64,000 nt of DNA from positions 7,998,001 to 8,062,000 of the forward strand of contig OZ234497.1 of assembly GCA_965153455.1 (NCBI GenBank), in the 5' to 3' direction. Under the pieces are notes generated by a model that saw only the letters and a list, made by a program, of their open reading frames with translations, was not told the DNA's origin and did no database searches. Shown piece after piece: positions 24,801-38,298 of this stretch (its first letter is position 1; every line of letters begins with the position of its first letter). Both the position numbers and the translations under genes were made by a program. This stretch comes from Sphagnum compactum. Its lineage: Eukaryota; Bryophyta; Sphagnopsida; Sphagnales.

Positions 24801-25160
24801 ACCAAAGAGTAGGTATGTTTACCAGTGTTGTCCGGTTCCGCTTTTGGGCCAATTCCATTTCTGGGGCCGGTTAGCAGATACCTGGACCATTGGTTGTAAA
24901 TTTTGAGCAAAAAATTCCGGAACCATAACTGGAACCAGCGTCAGAACCAAAATCAAGAACTGACCTCCGGCTAGAACTGGACCTGGAACCAGAATTGACC
25001 CCAAAACTTAGTTTGTATAGGTTTTGGTCCTTCATTTTATTTTTATATATGAATTGGGGTTAGACATGTTAATTTGAAAAAAAAATTGGGTACGCAATTT
25101 TTTGAATAGTAAATTTTGTGTGGGATGGGGAAGGGGGGTGGCAAAGGCATCTAGTTGTTA

Positions 25161-28100
25161 TTTGTTTTGAATTTTTTCTAAGTTTTTTTTAATGTTGTTT
25201 ACAAACAAGGTTTAAGGGTCCAACCACTCTATTAGTAGCCGCACGTGCCCCTTAGACCACTACTTTATTCTTAGAATCTTCTTGGAATTTTTTTAATACA
25301 ACTTTCAAAAAACTATTAAATATCTTTAAAGTTTTCTTAATACTATAATTTAAAAGTGTATATTAAAAAATATCCAAAAATATGTCATTAAAAAATATTT
25401 TCAAATTGTGCTTTTAGTGTCAAAATTGCTTTAAACTATTTTTATGCATCTTCTAAACAATGGTTACAAGAGGTTAAAAGTCCTTATATTTTTCACTCAT
25501 TAGATTGATTCCAAATTTTTATGACATGTACATAATGTATTCACAATAAAAAATTTATAAAAATTTATTCTATTTTCTTATTATTATTTTACAATCCAAA
25601 ATTCAAAAAAATTAAGTAGTGCTTACGACTGCTTTTGGTACATGTTAATATGATTGCACCCTTAGGTCTTAGGGTTTATTTTGTTTGAAAAGAGGCTTTC
25701 TGGTTTAAGGTTTTGTTGTTCTCTATTATGGTTAAAGGTTTTGTTGTTTTTTATGAAGGTTTAAGGTGTTTATTATTTGTAGCAACATCTATATTTTGTT
25801 TATATTTTTCTATTTGTGTTTTGTTTTGCAACATCATGTCCTTGATAAAAGGCATTGGAAGATTGATATGGGAGAGGTAGGAACATGTGGTTAAATCTGG
25901 TAAGGTGCTTGCAATTTCATTCAGCATCTTCCTTGATCCAAAGTATCACCGAGTTAAGGTTGTTGGTGATGAAGTAGCCTTCCGATCGTTATCAATTGAA
26001 CTTGGGAAGGTTATTTGAAAATATGAAGTATGATCTATTGACGAAGAACAACAAATGTTAACATAAGTAATATGAACCTAATTATCCATTTGGTGTTAAT
26101 CTTCAATTTGGATATTTTTGTAGTCGCAACTTTTTCATCAAAGGGTGTTCTGCACTCTACAATGTTGATATTGAAAAGTTTAGTTTAAGATCATTACCTA
26201 TTGGTGTTGTTTTTAGGTTTTGTTACGGAGTTTCAAAAAAATAGCACATATATATTACTAAATGTTCAATAGATCACCATCATCTTGTAGTTGATTGTCT
26301 TGTTGATGATGTCATTTCCACTTACAAAAAGTTAATTTGGTGTCATCCTACCAAATGGCCTAATGACAAGCCTAGGCCACATCCATTTTTCTTATGCACT
26401 AAGCTTAAGTGGGGGGCATCAAATTAGGTGTGGTTTACAACATTTACAATTGGTTGCAATCAAGGTGACAACACATTATGGTGGTACATTTTGGGTAAGA
26501 AAATGTATTCTCTTATTGGTACATGAACTTCATTATTTTGGGGGCACATTTTTTTTCATTTCATCTACCATTTTGAAAAACACATAAAATGGATTTTTGA
26601 TACAAAGCTTCCAACACAATTCTTGTTACCTTTCAAATGATAGTGTTTTTCCAACAAACTTTTATGTATTCACACATTTATGCTTCTTTGAATGAAAAAC
26701 CTATCCAGATGTTTTTCGTAACATCACATTACTGTAATTCTTTATATAGAATTGAAATTGGACAATGAATTCATATGTAATATGTGATTGAGTACTTTAT
26801 CAAGTTTGGTAATCATTTGAATGGATTTTTTGAATATATTTTCATTTTGCAATATATCGTGACGATTACAATTTTCTCATTAATATACTCTTTAATCATT
26901 TAATATCAATTTCAAAGTGGGAATTTTGTTTTAAATCTTATTTTTTGGGTTTTGAACTTCCTTATTCCAAGTACCATTTGTAAAAAACCCTTTTAATATT
27001 AACTTGGTATAAGTTCAAAAACACATAGTTTTAGAAAGATTTATTTGTGACAACAATTTTTGACAATCATAATGTGCTTTCACCCATCACATGTGACTTA
27101 TTGTGGATACTCTGACTGTTGACTATCTAAAATTAAAGGAAAAGGTCTTGTCCAACAAGACGGGCAAAAATGTTGGCATAATTTGTATGAAAGAAACTTT
27201 GGTTCCTTGAGAGCACAATATGGAGGTCACAAGTCACAAGGACCCAATCTTATATGAAAAGTTAATATACTAACTTTTTTTCTTTTTCTTTTGTTTAAAT
27301 GTTTGTGTTTTGTTGATTCTTTCTTTCCCATTTTTTCATGTGTCTAAGTTGTTGTCTTTTGTTGTCTGTGTAGGTACAACTAATTTGAAAAGATTTTATG
27401 TGATAAAGCAATGCAATGAATCATAAGTGGTGAATCAAATGATGGCCATTTATTGAAATATGAGGAAGCATTTAGCAAAGAGAAGGCTACATTTGAAAAA
27501 ACCAAAGTAATTTCATTTACATTGTTATTTGTTTTCCTTTCAAATTTTGCAAGTTTGTTTATTTTTCATTTAATGACTCAAGGTTTATGCTATAGAATTC
27601 TCATGTTGGAGAAGATGATGTTATTGATGTGGGTTTTTCTTTTGTATTGGTTTCTAGCGGTTTGGGAGCTTTTGTTGATGTCGGCCATGATGGCTTTGTT
27701 ATATTGAGTTTTCAAAATATTGGTGTGATTAATTAGTGACCTCAATTGTGGTGGTCGTTCTAATACAATTTTTTCTTTTGTTTTTGTTTATTTTGTTGCC
27801 ATTTCATTTTTATTGCTATTGGTTTTGCTACCACTTTTGCTATTAGTGCTTATGTTGGCACTTCTATTGCTAGCACCTCTATTGATCTAGAGAAATCAAA
27901 CCACAATTTGTTTTGTTACTACTTCCACATATCAAGGGGAGGCCATCATACAAGTCTCAAAACCAAAATCAATTGAATTTGACATTGACTAAATGGAAAC
28001 AATTTTTGGAATGACATGTTTGAGGAGCTACCAAAATACAATGACAGATTACAAGCCATGCATTTTCACCCTCTGCTTGAAACTATCAATGTCAACAATT

Positions 28101-29812
28101 TAGCAACTGGCCACATCTCCAACTAATGAAAAAAAATTAGATTGTGTTTTATGAAATAAAAACTACAAAACTTGGACTAGAAGTTTGAAAACCCAACAAA
28201 TTAATCATTTGTTAGCATACTATTACTAGCACAATTAAAATAATTATAATTTTTGAGTAATTATATATGTAAGTACATTGGCACTCTTTCGAAACAAAAA
28301 TCCAACCAAAGAACATTGCCTTCTATCATTTAGAGTTGTAAACATTGTCATGTGGTCTACAAACAGTATTCAAACCAACTACAAGTAAAATTCAATAATT
28401 GGATAAATGAACATAATTCAAGGGTGAACAAAAACATATTAAATTAATTTGCACAGGTATAAAAAGAGTTCATACCTACAAGAAGTTGAATAATGTCATT
28501 CTCCCCATTATCATTTTTCATATATTGCACGAACCAAGAATAATTCGATGAAAAAGAAATCAAATGGGGCTTTAAATATTTGACAATGATTTCATACATT
28601 AAAAAAAAAACCCAAAATGTAACCAATTCATTTGCCATTACATGCAACTATTTGTCATTTGCAACTAACTTTGGTTATTTTTTGCAACTAAAAATCACAT
28701 TACACATATTTTGGTCACATTTGCAACTATGTTGTAGCTACAAACTTCTTCATTTTTCCAATGGAATAACATATATTTAATTAATTCTAAACTTCAACTT
28801 GAATTTTGGAGTTAATTCAATACGTGAAGGGGGGCCAAAACACATCTGGTGGCCACCAAATAGGACGTATTTCAACCACCTTTTCATGTAATTGCATATA
28901 TTTTCAACAAGAAGCTAAATTTGACATTAAACTCAACATGTTTGGGAACAAAACCCATTTGTGGCCACCAAATTGGACATATTTCAACCAAGTTTTCATG
29001 TAACTTCATAAATTTTCAAGAAGAAAGTGAATTTGACATCAAATTCAACATGGTGCAAATGTCGAAACCCATTTGATGGCCACCAAATAAGAGGAATTGC
29101 CATCATGTCAACACGCACTTTCATAATTTTTCATTAAAAACTTGAATTTCCATTTAAATTTAATATGAACAATTTGGCGGTTGCCAGATCATTCTCTTAG
29201 GATGGAATTGAAAAGTGGCCTTCTATTTAAGTGTCGGTGTGGTGGCCGCTAGATTGTTTGATTTCACACCATCTTACGATTGACCATGGGCCATGTAATG
29301 GTCAGGTAACGGTGACTTGGCACTATGAGGATTTTAGTCTGTGGATTCATGTTGTGATGTTGAATCGACTACAAAACTTGAAATGACAAAAAAAACACCA
29401 ATGAAATAAGCTTATGATATAATATAAACAAATTTTGAAGAAAACATGCTTCATGGACAGTAATTGAAATGACAAAAAGTCCACGGGGTGAAATTGAGAC
29501 AAATGAAAAATAGATGCTAGTTTTCTTGTTACTTGATGACTTCTAAATGCAGTACCAGATTTTCACTCTCTACTATTCAATTGGATGAATGACTAAGGGT
29601 TTAAGATGCAAACGATGCATGGAGGAAATCAAAATGAAGAGTGATATAACAACTAATGTGTCACTATGCTTACTGAATGATCATTTGAAAAACGTGGTGT
29701 ACCTATTATTCCCTAAAAGGTTGGTGGACATTAAAATATATACAAGCAGAAAGATGGAAAGGGAGGAGAAGCACAAAGAGGTTGGAAATTCTGACATGAC
29801 CCTGTCTCACAA
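25161..29812. other. AT-rich spacer, first part
   Basis: The sequence between the arms is single-copy within this window. The stretch 25,850-26,380 has the look of old transposon coding, with stops in all frames and no family I can name. The remainder is AT-rich. A three-unit tandem repeat lies at 28,740-29,180. I see no supported gene. Confidence 0.45.
28740..29180. repeat. Tandem repeat, period 112-115 bases
   Basis: Three units are marked by GGCCACCAAA at 28,851, 28,963 and 29,078. Each is followed by 'tatttcaacca..ttttcatgtaa' and 'gaatttgacat.aaa.tcaacatg' type sequence. The units are diverged. Confidence 0.7.
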
Positions 29813-30125
29813 TGTTAACAAATAGGAGATCTACTCAAGTGCAAACATAAATCTTTATTGAAAGGAAACTAAAACACAATGCTCACAACATAGAACATGA
29901 CATCAAGAACTCCTCAAGGTTCTTGTCACATGAAATACACAAACTTGTGCAATGAAAAAAATAGAGACAAACCATCCACACCAAGGTATTTAACTAAAAG
30001 ACCAAACCACAAATAACCAAACTAATATAAGTAAAAAAAGTAATTCAACCTTGTGAAAGTAACCTAGTTACTTTCTTACTCCAGTAACTAATGAAGCCTA
30101 ACAAGTTGAACTTGAATTCTCAACA
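29813..30125 (-). repeat. 3' LTR of the copia element
   Basis: On the minus strand it begins TGTTGAGAATTC directly after the polypurine tract and ends TTAACA, so it is a TG...CA LTR of about 313 bases. No partner LTR lies in the window because the element is 5'-truncated. Confidence 0.7.
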
Positions 30126-32600
30126 CTCCCCTTCAAGTTCAAATCCACTTCTAATACACCAAGCATTTTTTTAAACTTCCTTAGTTTGTCTATACCTAAA
30201 GCTTTTGTGAAAATGTCACTAACTTGATCTTCAGTACTGACATGAATAAGGTTAATTTCTTTTGCTAGAACTTTTTCTCTAATAAAGTGGTAGTGCACCT
30301 CAATGTGCTTTGTCCTAGCATGATAGACCGGGTTGTTAGCAAGTAATATGCTACTGATGTTATCACAATAATGACAACATGAGCATCCACTAACTATCCC
30401 AAATGTGAGAGTAGTTTTTGTAACCAAACTACTTCACATGCAACAATTGCTGCACTTCTGTATTTTGCCTCCGTGCTTGATAGTGCAACTGTTGGTTGTT
30501 TTTTACTGCTCCAACTAACAGCACCACTTCCAAAAGAAAACATGAAACCACTGGTTGATCTTTTATCTGAAACATTGCCAGCCCAATTAGCATCCGTGTA
30601 TCCATGTACTTGTAACTGGCTCTTGGTTTCATAGAAAATTCCACAATGCAAAATATGTTTTATGTACCTCAATATGCGCCTCACTGCATCCAAATGTGGC
30701 TTTCGTGGTGTTTGCATGAATTGACTCACCACTCCGACTACATAACTCAAATCTGGCCTTGTGATGGTCATGTAAATCAAACTCACCACTATGCGCCTAT
30801 ACATAGTGGTATCCTCCACAAGGTCTCCTTCATTTGCATTTAACTTCACATTTTGCTCCAATGGAATTCAAGTGGGTTTACAACCCGTCAACCCATATTC
30901 GGACAATTTGTTCAAGGCATATTGCCTTTGTAATAACCATATCCCTTTAGGGGACTAGATTACTTCAATGTCGAAGAAGTAACACAATTCTCCCAAATCC
31001 TTCATCTCAAACTTTTGCTTCAAAAGTTTATTCAAATCAAAGATGTCTGCATCACTATCTCCTATAATAATCAAGTCATCAACATAGATGACTATGACTA
31101 CAATCCCATGATCTGTCTTTTTCACAAATAGTGAAAAATCTGCATTGGATGTTTGAAATCCACTTGTGACAAGATATTGACCTATCTTATCTGACCAAAC
31201 TCTAGGTGCTTGTTTCAAGCCGTACAAATCTTTCTTCAACCTACAAACCAAATTAGGATGTGTTTGGTCCACATAACCTGGTGGTTGTTCCATGTACACT
31301 TCTTCCTATAAATCTCCATGAAAAAAAACATTCTTTACATCCATTTGATGTAAAAACCATCCTTTTGCTGCTGCCATAGCAATGATTGCTTTTACAGTTG
31401 TCATTTTGGCAACTGGACTATAGGTCTCCTCATAGTCTATGCCATAAGTTTGGGCATAACCTTTGGCAACCAATCTTGCTTTGTATTTGCTCACAGATCC
31501 ATCTGCATTTGCTTGACCTTGTACACCCATTTGCACCCAGTTGCTTTCTTGTCCTTTGGTAAAACTACCAATTCCCAAGTAGCATTAGCATCCAATGCCG
31601 CCATGTCTTCATCCAAGGTATTATCCCATTTAGGGTTTCCAACCGCCTATTCAAAACAAGTGGGTTTAACCTCCTGTATAACTCTCACCATGTATGCGTA
31701 ATGATGAGCTACAAAGCCATCATATGTGAGTCTTTGTACAAGGTACTTGACTCGTGTGGATCTTCGTACTCCATTGTTGTTGTCATGTGTTTTCAAAACT
31801 TTCTTGGCCATTCGAGCTCTGGGAGTAGTAATTGAAGGGATTCTTGATTCTTCACCCACACTCTTCTCTGAATCACTTGACTCAGCATCTACATGAGAAT
31901 TCCTAGATGACGTTTAAGAACTACCATGTACAATGTTTGAAGATCTTAATCTTCCTTTCCATGGAGTGCTATTGGACCCACTAATTGAAGACCCTTGTGG
32001 TCCACTAGTTAATTGTGATTCTTGTTCCACATTTGATGAAACATCACCAAATCTAGCCTCTCCATCTTCTGCTATCTTCAGTGGTGAGTACCAACTAAAC
32101 ATCTCATCAAACACAACATCTCTACTCACTTGCAACTTTCGAGTGGAAGGGTTGAAACATTTATATCCTTTTTGTTTTGAGGAATATCCAATGAAGATAC
32201 ACTTCTCAGCTTTTGGATCTAGTTTTGATTTGTTCTTGTCAGAAACATGCACGTATGCAATGCAACCAAACACTCTGAGGTGTAAAACATCAGGTTTCTT
32301 GCCTGTGAATTTTTCTTCGGGTGGTGTCATGCCATGAACTGCCGCTGTGGGTGTTCGATTCATGATATAGACTGTAGTTGCTACCGCCTCAGCCCAAAAG
32401 TAATTTGACAAATTTTTTTCATTCAACATGGCACGTGCTATTTCTGCAATGTGCCTATTATTCCTTTCAGCAACTCCATTTTGCTGTGGGGAGTAACTAC
32501 ATGAATACTTCCTTTGAATTCCATGCTCCTTCAAGTATTCACTGAATTCATTTGAAAAATATTCTCCCCCTCCATCGCCACTACCAACCAACCCTTTGGG
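29813..32600 (-). mobile_element. Ty1/copia retrotransposon, 5'-truncated
   Basis: Minus-strand fragments give, in order, part of the integrase core ('CSYSPQQNGVAERNN', about 32,500) and the RT. RT landmarks are '[19 protein letters not shown]' at about 31,470, '[11 protein letters not shown]' at about 31,210 and YVDD at about 31,080. RNase H follows ('SSTEAKYRSAA', about 30,470), then the usual C-terminal tail. The frame is broken by several stops and shifts. A GAAGGGGAG polypurine tract at 30,126-30,134 precedes an LTR at 29,813-30,125. Gag, protease and the integrase N-terminus are missing; at about 32,585-32,640 the sequence changes to unrelated DNA next to a gypsy element. Confidence 0.85.
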
Positions 32601-35109
32601 ATGCACTTTAAGCATGTGCGTGTCCCCACAAGCTCACCTCGCTTGCCTCTTCTTTTGGGGCCAAGGTTTCTCTTAGCCCGAATGTGGGAGTCCAATTTTG
32701 ATTTGGGCGTACGCAAGAAAGTTCCATTTGTCCATGCCACTTGACGACTCTTTCAATAATATTCATTATTTTCATGATGTAATCTCTTGAAAGTCTTTAG
32801 CCTTTATTTCACTTGCAATTTGATGAGGTACATTTGTGTAATTTCCTGCCCCACTAAAAAAAAGGTGATGTCCTCATCACATTCTATGTTTTTTGTTTCT
32901 TTACTGGTCTATTGTGGAATTCTTTTATGGCTTCTTGGGCATGTTCCCTATCCGGCTCATTCATCCAAAATGCTTCTATTGGATGGTATCATTTTCACTT
33001 GACCAAGTATTCCCACTTTTGCCCCCTTAGTTACCTTGATGAGCATGACTTCCACTTCAAATTCTGGTTCGTTATTAATGAGGTTGAGTGGAGGCTTTGG
33101 GTTGTCTTCTCGATTAGGCCTTGAGGCATCACAAACGATCGGTTTCAAGAGCAAAACATGAAATATGGGATGAACTTTAAGGTTTTCTGATATTTTTAAT
33201 TTGTAAGTGTTGGGAAATTTTTTTTCCAACACTTTGAATGGACTCGCATATGGACTTAAAAACTTGTGGCTCAAACCTTCTAGCAACCAAAACTTTCTAA
33301 TGTTCAACCACACTTCATCTCCTTCTTCAAAATTCACCTCTTGTCGGGACTTGTCCGCAAAATCTTTGTACTGTTTATGTGCCTTTTCAAGATTGTCCTT
33401 GACCATTTTCCACAAGCACCACCTCTCTTCATCAAGTTGTGTGACCATTGACACTTCTTCACTTGCTTGCATCACTTGGGGGTTGCCCATGTGCAGCCCA
33501 AGTTGTAGGCACAATTGGTGATTTGCCTATCACCATTTGAAAGGGGGTGGCCCTTGTTGCCAAATGCTCCGAATTATTGTAGCAAAACTCAGCCAACTCT
33601 AAATGGTCCACCCAATTTTGTTGATTCGCCGCCACATAATTCCTTAGGAATTGCTGGATAACCAAGTTCACTCTCTTGGTTTGTCCATCCATTTGGGGTC
33701 GAAATGAGGTCTTCATCTTGAGCTCTGACCCCATGCACTTCCAAAAGACTCGCCAAAACTTGCTTGTGAACTTTGGGTTTCGAATCAACACAATGTCCTT
33801 GGGGAGGCCATGATGCTTGAACATTTGTGTGAGAAGAACCTTCCCATCTTGCACTAAAACTCCTCTAATCGCAAAGTCGGAGGCATCGGAATGGATCTCA
33901 AAATCCTTGTCAAAATCGGGCAACTTCAACATAGGTACCTCAACCAAAATGCCTTTCAAGGTTTCAAAGGCCTCATTGCATGTTTCATCCCATTCATAAG
34001 TTCCGGATGACTTCTTCAAAAGGTTGGTCAAAGGTGTGGTTATCTTTGCAAAGTTCTTGATGAACTTGCGATAATAGGAGGTTAATCCTAGGAATGACCT
34101 TAAGGTGAGAATCGACCTAGGTGGTTCCCAATCCAAAATTGCCTTCACCTTGTAATCATCCATCTTCAAGCCTTCTTGGGTGATTCTATGTCGAAGGGAA
34201 TCCACTTCCGTCACCCCGAAGTCGCACTTTTCGAACTTAACATATAACTTGTTTTCTTTTAACCTTTGGAACACCTTTTGAAGATGCTCCACACGTTCCT
34301 CCATAAAGTTGTTATATACCAAAATGTTGTCTATGTATACAACCACAAAATCATTAAGCCACTTTCAGAAAATGTTATTGATGAGTGTACAAAATGTGGC
34401 GGGGTACATTAGTGAGTCCAAAAGGCATCACCAAGAACTTGTATGAGCCATACCTTATGCAGCAAATGGTCTTTTCTTCGTCCGCTTCTGCAATTCGAAT
34501 TTGGTAATATCCTAAACATAAGTCAATCTTATTAAACACTTAACTCTTGAGAGTCGATCAATCAAATCGTCAATTCGAAGTAATGGTTATCGATTATTCA
34601 CCGTCACTTTGTTGAGGGCCCTATAATCCACACACATCCTCAACATCTCGTCCTTCTTGTGAATAAAAAAGACAAGTGCCCCATATGGTGATTTGCTAGG
34701 TTTCATGTATCCCTTAGTGAGGAGTTCCTCAAGTTGAATATTAATTTCCTTTAATTCCTCATGACTCATTTGATATGGGACCTTAGTGAAAGATGCCACT
34801 CCAGGCATCACCTCAATTGCATGGTCAACTCGTCTTCTTGGGGGGCAACTCATCAAACAATTCTTCGGGCATCACATTCGGAAATTCCTCCAACAGTTGC
34901 TTAACACATTTAGGAGGACTTACCAAGTTGGTAGCCTCTTTTGGCTCAAACTTGTTCAACACATGCATCACACACAACATGCCACAACCTCCCATGCATT
35001 TTTTTTCCAAAATTTTGCCTAACATCAGGTGGATGGTTGATCCACCCACATTACGCACTTCATGTGCCTTCACTCGAATGATCCCATTTTTGGATGGGAT
35101 CCTAATTAG

Positions 35110-36024
35110 TGTCGCAACCCTAGCCTTGGGCTCATGACCAAAGTGAGGGCTTACGAAGGTGTGGGCCAGGAATGAAGCCTAGGAGTCACATTTTATGCTC
35201 CTGGGAGTGCAGGAGAGTGTGAGGGGATGAACCCCACACTCCCAAGTGAACTCCCACTCTGGGAGTTGGAGTCCCGATGGACTCCCAAATTTTTAGAGGG
35301 CAATTGCAGGGGCCAAACGCATTGGATTGAAAAGTTTGATATATCATTGGAAAGCTTTAAGAACCTAGATGTCTAAAATGGGCTCGCATGACCCGTTTGG
35401 GCACTTGAAACAAAAGTTATGGCCAAAAGAAGTGCCGAGAGTCTAATTACCAATTTGACTCCCGACCATTAAAAATCAAGAATCGCCCTGATTTCCTTGC
35501 ATGCAGATGATCTATCATATACTGTTGGAAAGATCTCGATGAGGCCTACAACTTTGCTTCATACCTCATCTCAATTGGAGGTCTGCGCACAAAATTATGG
35601 GCCTCCAAAGTTGCAAAAGTCTAAATTTAGGGAATTTCAGGACTCCAACTTGGGAGTCCCGGGACAAAATGACATTTGGGTGCTAGCCCCGTGGCTAGGC
35701 ACAGAGAACACTATAAGGGGGAAGGTGGTGGCTTCCCCTAAATCTGGGCCATGGTGAGTCTTATGAGTCCGTGTTTGCTTGTGGCTCGTTCGTGCACCAA
35801 AAGTGCTCCAACTATGCACTAACCAATTTGTTGTTTAGTTTGTGCAGGTCTGCGTGAATAATTGACCTGCTTGTCACTCGTCCTAGTCCCCACCCCAGAG
35901 CTCCAGCACGCCCCTTTACCCCCGAAGTGCTACGAGCCAAGAGTGTACCCCAACTCCTTATCCTTTTGCTGTTTTCACATTTGGACTCGAAGTTGAGTCT
36001 ATCAAGGAGCTTGGGGGTGCGTCA
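35110..36024 (+). repeat. LTR of the gypsy family, inverted, inside the element
   Basis: This block begins TGTCGCAACCCTAGCC and ends GGGGTGCGTCA. It resembles the reverse complement of 37,384-38,298 throughout and has the same 915-base length. It lies between the gag/protease and RT regions in the orientation opposite to the element. No matching 5-bp duplication is visible (attag on the left, agttt on the right), so a simple solo-LTR insertion is not proven. Confidence 0.7.
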
Positions 36025-37368
36025 AGTTTATTTTCCCAAAATGCATTCTGCACATGATTGGGTGGGGAACCCATCCTCCAAGTGCACCTCAATGGGTGCC
36101 TTGAGTTCCTCCAACCGGAGCTCCATTCTTTCAACACTTTCTTGGGTTATGAAGTTGGGGAAGCCCCTATGTCTAAAAGACATAACACTTCCTATTTAGA
36201 AACCTTTGCTTTTAAGAAAATAAGGCAATTGCATTCACTTTGGGTTAGGTTGGCGATAAGGGCAATTACCTTAGAACCCCCATTGCTCGGTTTGCTTTGG
36301 GCAATCTTTGGAGTAATGTCCCATTTCATTACAATTGAAACACGCTCCTTTAAGCTTCCTGCTAGCATCCCCCTTGGGTTGGCTCCCTTTTAAAGGAGCC
36401 TTCTTCTTGACAAAATTTCCTTTGGGTTTGAAACTTGAGCTTTGAAATTGTTTGGGTTTTCCCCTTTTTGAAGTGCCTTGCTTTTAGTTCCATTCCCTTT
36501 CATGGCGTGCTTTGTTGTGAGGGGATTTGTTCTCCATCTTAAACCCAGACTTTTCACCCCATCCCACATTCGAAAAACCTTCCATTTTCGTGGTGGCCTT
36601 AGATAATGAGGTAGGCCAATTCACTTCAAACTTGCATTTGGCCCAAGTCGGGAGCCCCATCACAAAGTGGCACACTCGGTCTAACTCATGCATATGCTGG
36701 ATTTCAAGCATGAGTTTGGAATACACCCTCACATATTGGCACAAATTATCGTTTGTCGCATTCATAAGGTCACAAAGTTTGCACCTTGACATGTAGTTAA
36801 AAAATTTTGGAATGAATTTTAACTCAATGTGTTCCTTGAAAAATTTCCATGTGTAGCCATGGGTTTTCCTTTCCTCTTGCCTCACTATCTTCAACCATGT
36901 TGAAGCATAGCCTTTTAGATAGGACTGAGCAAGTTCCATGGCCGAGTGTCGCCCAACCTTAGCAACATGAAAGTAGTCTTCTATTTTCGCAAACCAAGCA
37001 TCCACAACCTTTCAATCTTGGACCCCATCAAAATTCCTAGGCTTAACGGGCTTGAATCCTACACTTTTAAATGATCCTCCTTTGAAGGCATTAACCAACT
37101 CAGTGAAATCGGGCCTATTCATTTTAAGTAAAACCTCCAGTTGTTCTGGAGTGAAAAGGACTATGGTTGGTTATTCTTCTTCATTTTCATGATCATCATG
37201 GTTGTCACAGTCCTCTTGTTTTTCAGAATTCTCTTGTTCCTCCTCTCGAATGGTCTTGGATGGAACATTTAGGTCCTGGATGGGTTCTTCCACCATGGTT
37301 TCTTATACTGGCTTACAGGTCTTCTTCGATGCCATTAAAACTCCCCAATTGATGGATCAAGTTCTATC

Positions 37369-37383
37369 GGAGCTCTAATATCA
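37369..37383 (-). other. Primer-binding site (initiator tRNA-Met type)
   Basis: Immediately inside the 5' LTR the minus strand reads TGATATTAGAGC. It differs at two positions from TGGTATCAGAGC, the usual plant initiator-methionine primer-binding site. This fixes the orientation of the gypsy element. Confidence 0.75.
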
Positions 37384-38298
37384 TGTGATGCACCCCCACA
37401 CTCCTTGAAAGATTCAAATGTGAGTTCGAAATTGAAAACATCAAAAAAAGAAGGAGTTGGGTACACTCCCTAATTCGTAGCACTTCGGGGGTACAAGGGG
37501 TGTGTTGGAGCTCCAAGATGGGGACTAGGTTAAATGACAAGCAAGTCAATTATTCACACGGTCTTGCAAAAACTAAACAACAAGTTAGTTAGTGCATAGT
37601 TGGAGCACTTTTGATGCACAAACGAATCACAGGCATACACAGACTTACAAGATTCACCATGGCCCGAACTTGGGGGAAGCTACCACCTTCCTCTTTATAG
37701 TATTCTCTATGATTGGTCATAGGGGTTGCGCAAAAATGTCATTTTTTCTGGGACCCCCAAGTTGGGAGTCCCAAAATTCCCAAAATTGGGACTTTGGAAC
37801 TTTGGAGCCCCATAACTTCTTATGCAGACCTCTAATTGAGGTGAGGTCTAAAGCAATGTTGTAGCCATCGTTGAAATTTTTTCACGATATGTGGCACGCC
37901 ATTTGCACGCACGTAATTCAAGGCAATTCTCAACTTTTAATGGTGGGGAGTCAAATTGGCATTTTGATTCCTGACCTTTCTTTCGATCATAACTTGTGTT
38001 AAAAGTACTCAAATGGGTCATGTGAACCCATTTTAGACATTTACGTTTCAAAAGCTTTCTAATGGTATAAAAAAAATTAATTAAATGAATTTTGACCCTT
38101 GAAATCTCTCTTTCAAGACTCAAAACTCCATAGGGACTTCAACTCCCAAAATGGGAATCCACTTGGTAGTGTGTGGGTTCATTCTTTCACACTCTCTCAC
38201 ACTTCCAAGAGTGTAAATGTGATTTTCGGGTTGCACTTTCGACTTGCAACTTTCCATGCCTTTACTCTGGTCATGAGCCTAAGGCTAGGGTTGTGACA
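37384..38298 (-). repeat. 5' LTR of the gypsy element
   Basis: On the minus strand it starts TGTCACAACCCTAGCC and ends GGGGTGCATCACA, next to the primer-binding site. Its length is 915 bases. Confidence 0.8.

Larger units (their letters stand above)
12105..25160 (-). repeat. Inverted arm B of the 16-kb-spacer palindrome
   Basis: Positions pair with copy C by reversal. The coordinate sum is 66,451 for the stretch 15,025-21,247, 66,531 near 13,764, and about 66,304-66,307 from the start codon to 25,004. The 144-base change inside exon 1 equals one extra protein repeat (138) plus 6 bases in C. Matching stops at about 25,160 / 41,145. The arm holds a complete seven-exon gene and its tail-to-tail pseudogene. 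Confidence 0.92.
32640..38298 (-). mobile_element. Ty3/gypsy retrotransposon (chromodomain type), decayed
   Basis: From high to low coordinates: 5' LTR (37,384-38,298); primer-binding site; gag ('AQSYLKGYASTWLKI', 37,005-36,484); a CCHC knuckle (CFNCNEMGHYSKDC, about 36,343-36,301); protease region; RT ('LRMCVDYRALNKVTV', about 34,600); YIDN in place of YIDD at about 34,322-34,340; start of RNase H ('HSDASDFAIRG'); then, in frame, integrase C-terminal sequence ('SFRPQMDGQTKRVN'); and a decayed chromodomain near 33,050-32,950. Stops and frameshifts are common. An LTR-like block in opposite orientation (35,110-36,024) interrupts it. The 3' LTR is absent; the element ends near the copia junction. 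Confidence 0.85.
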
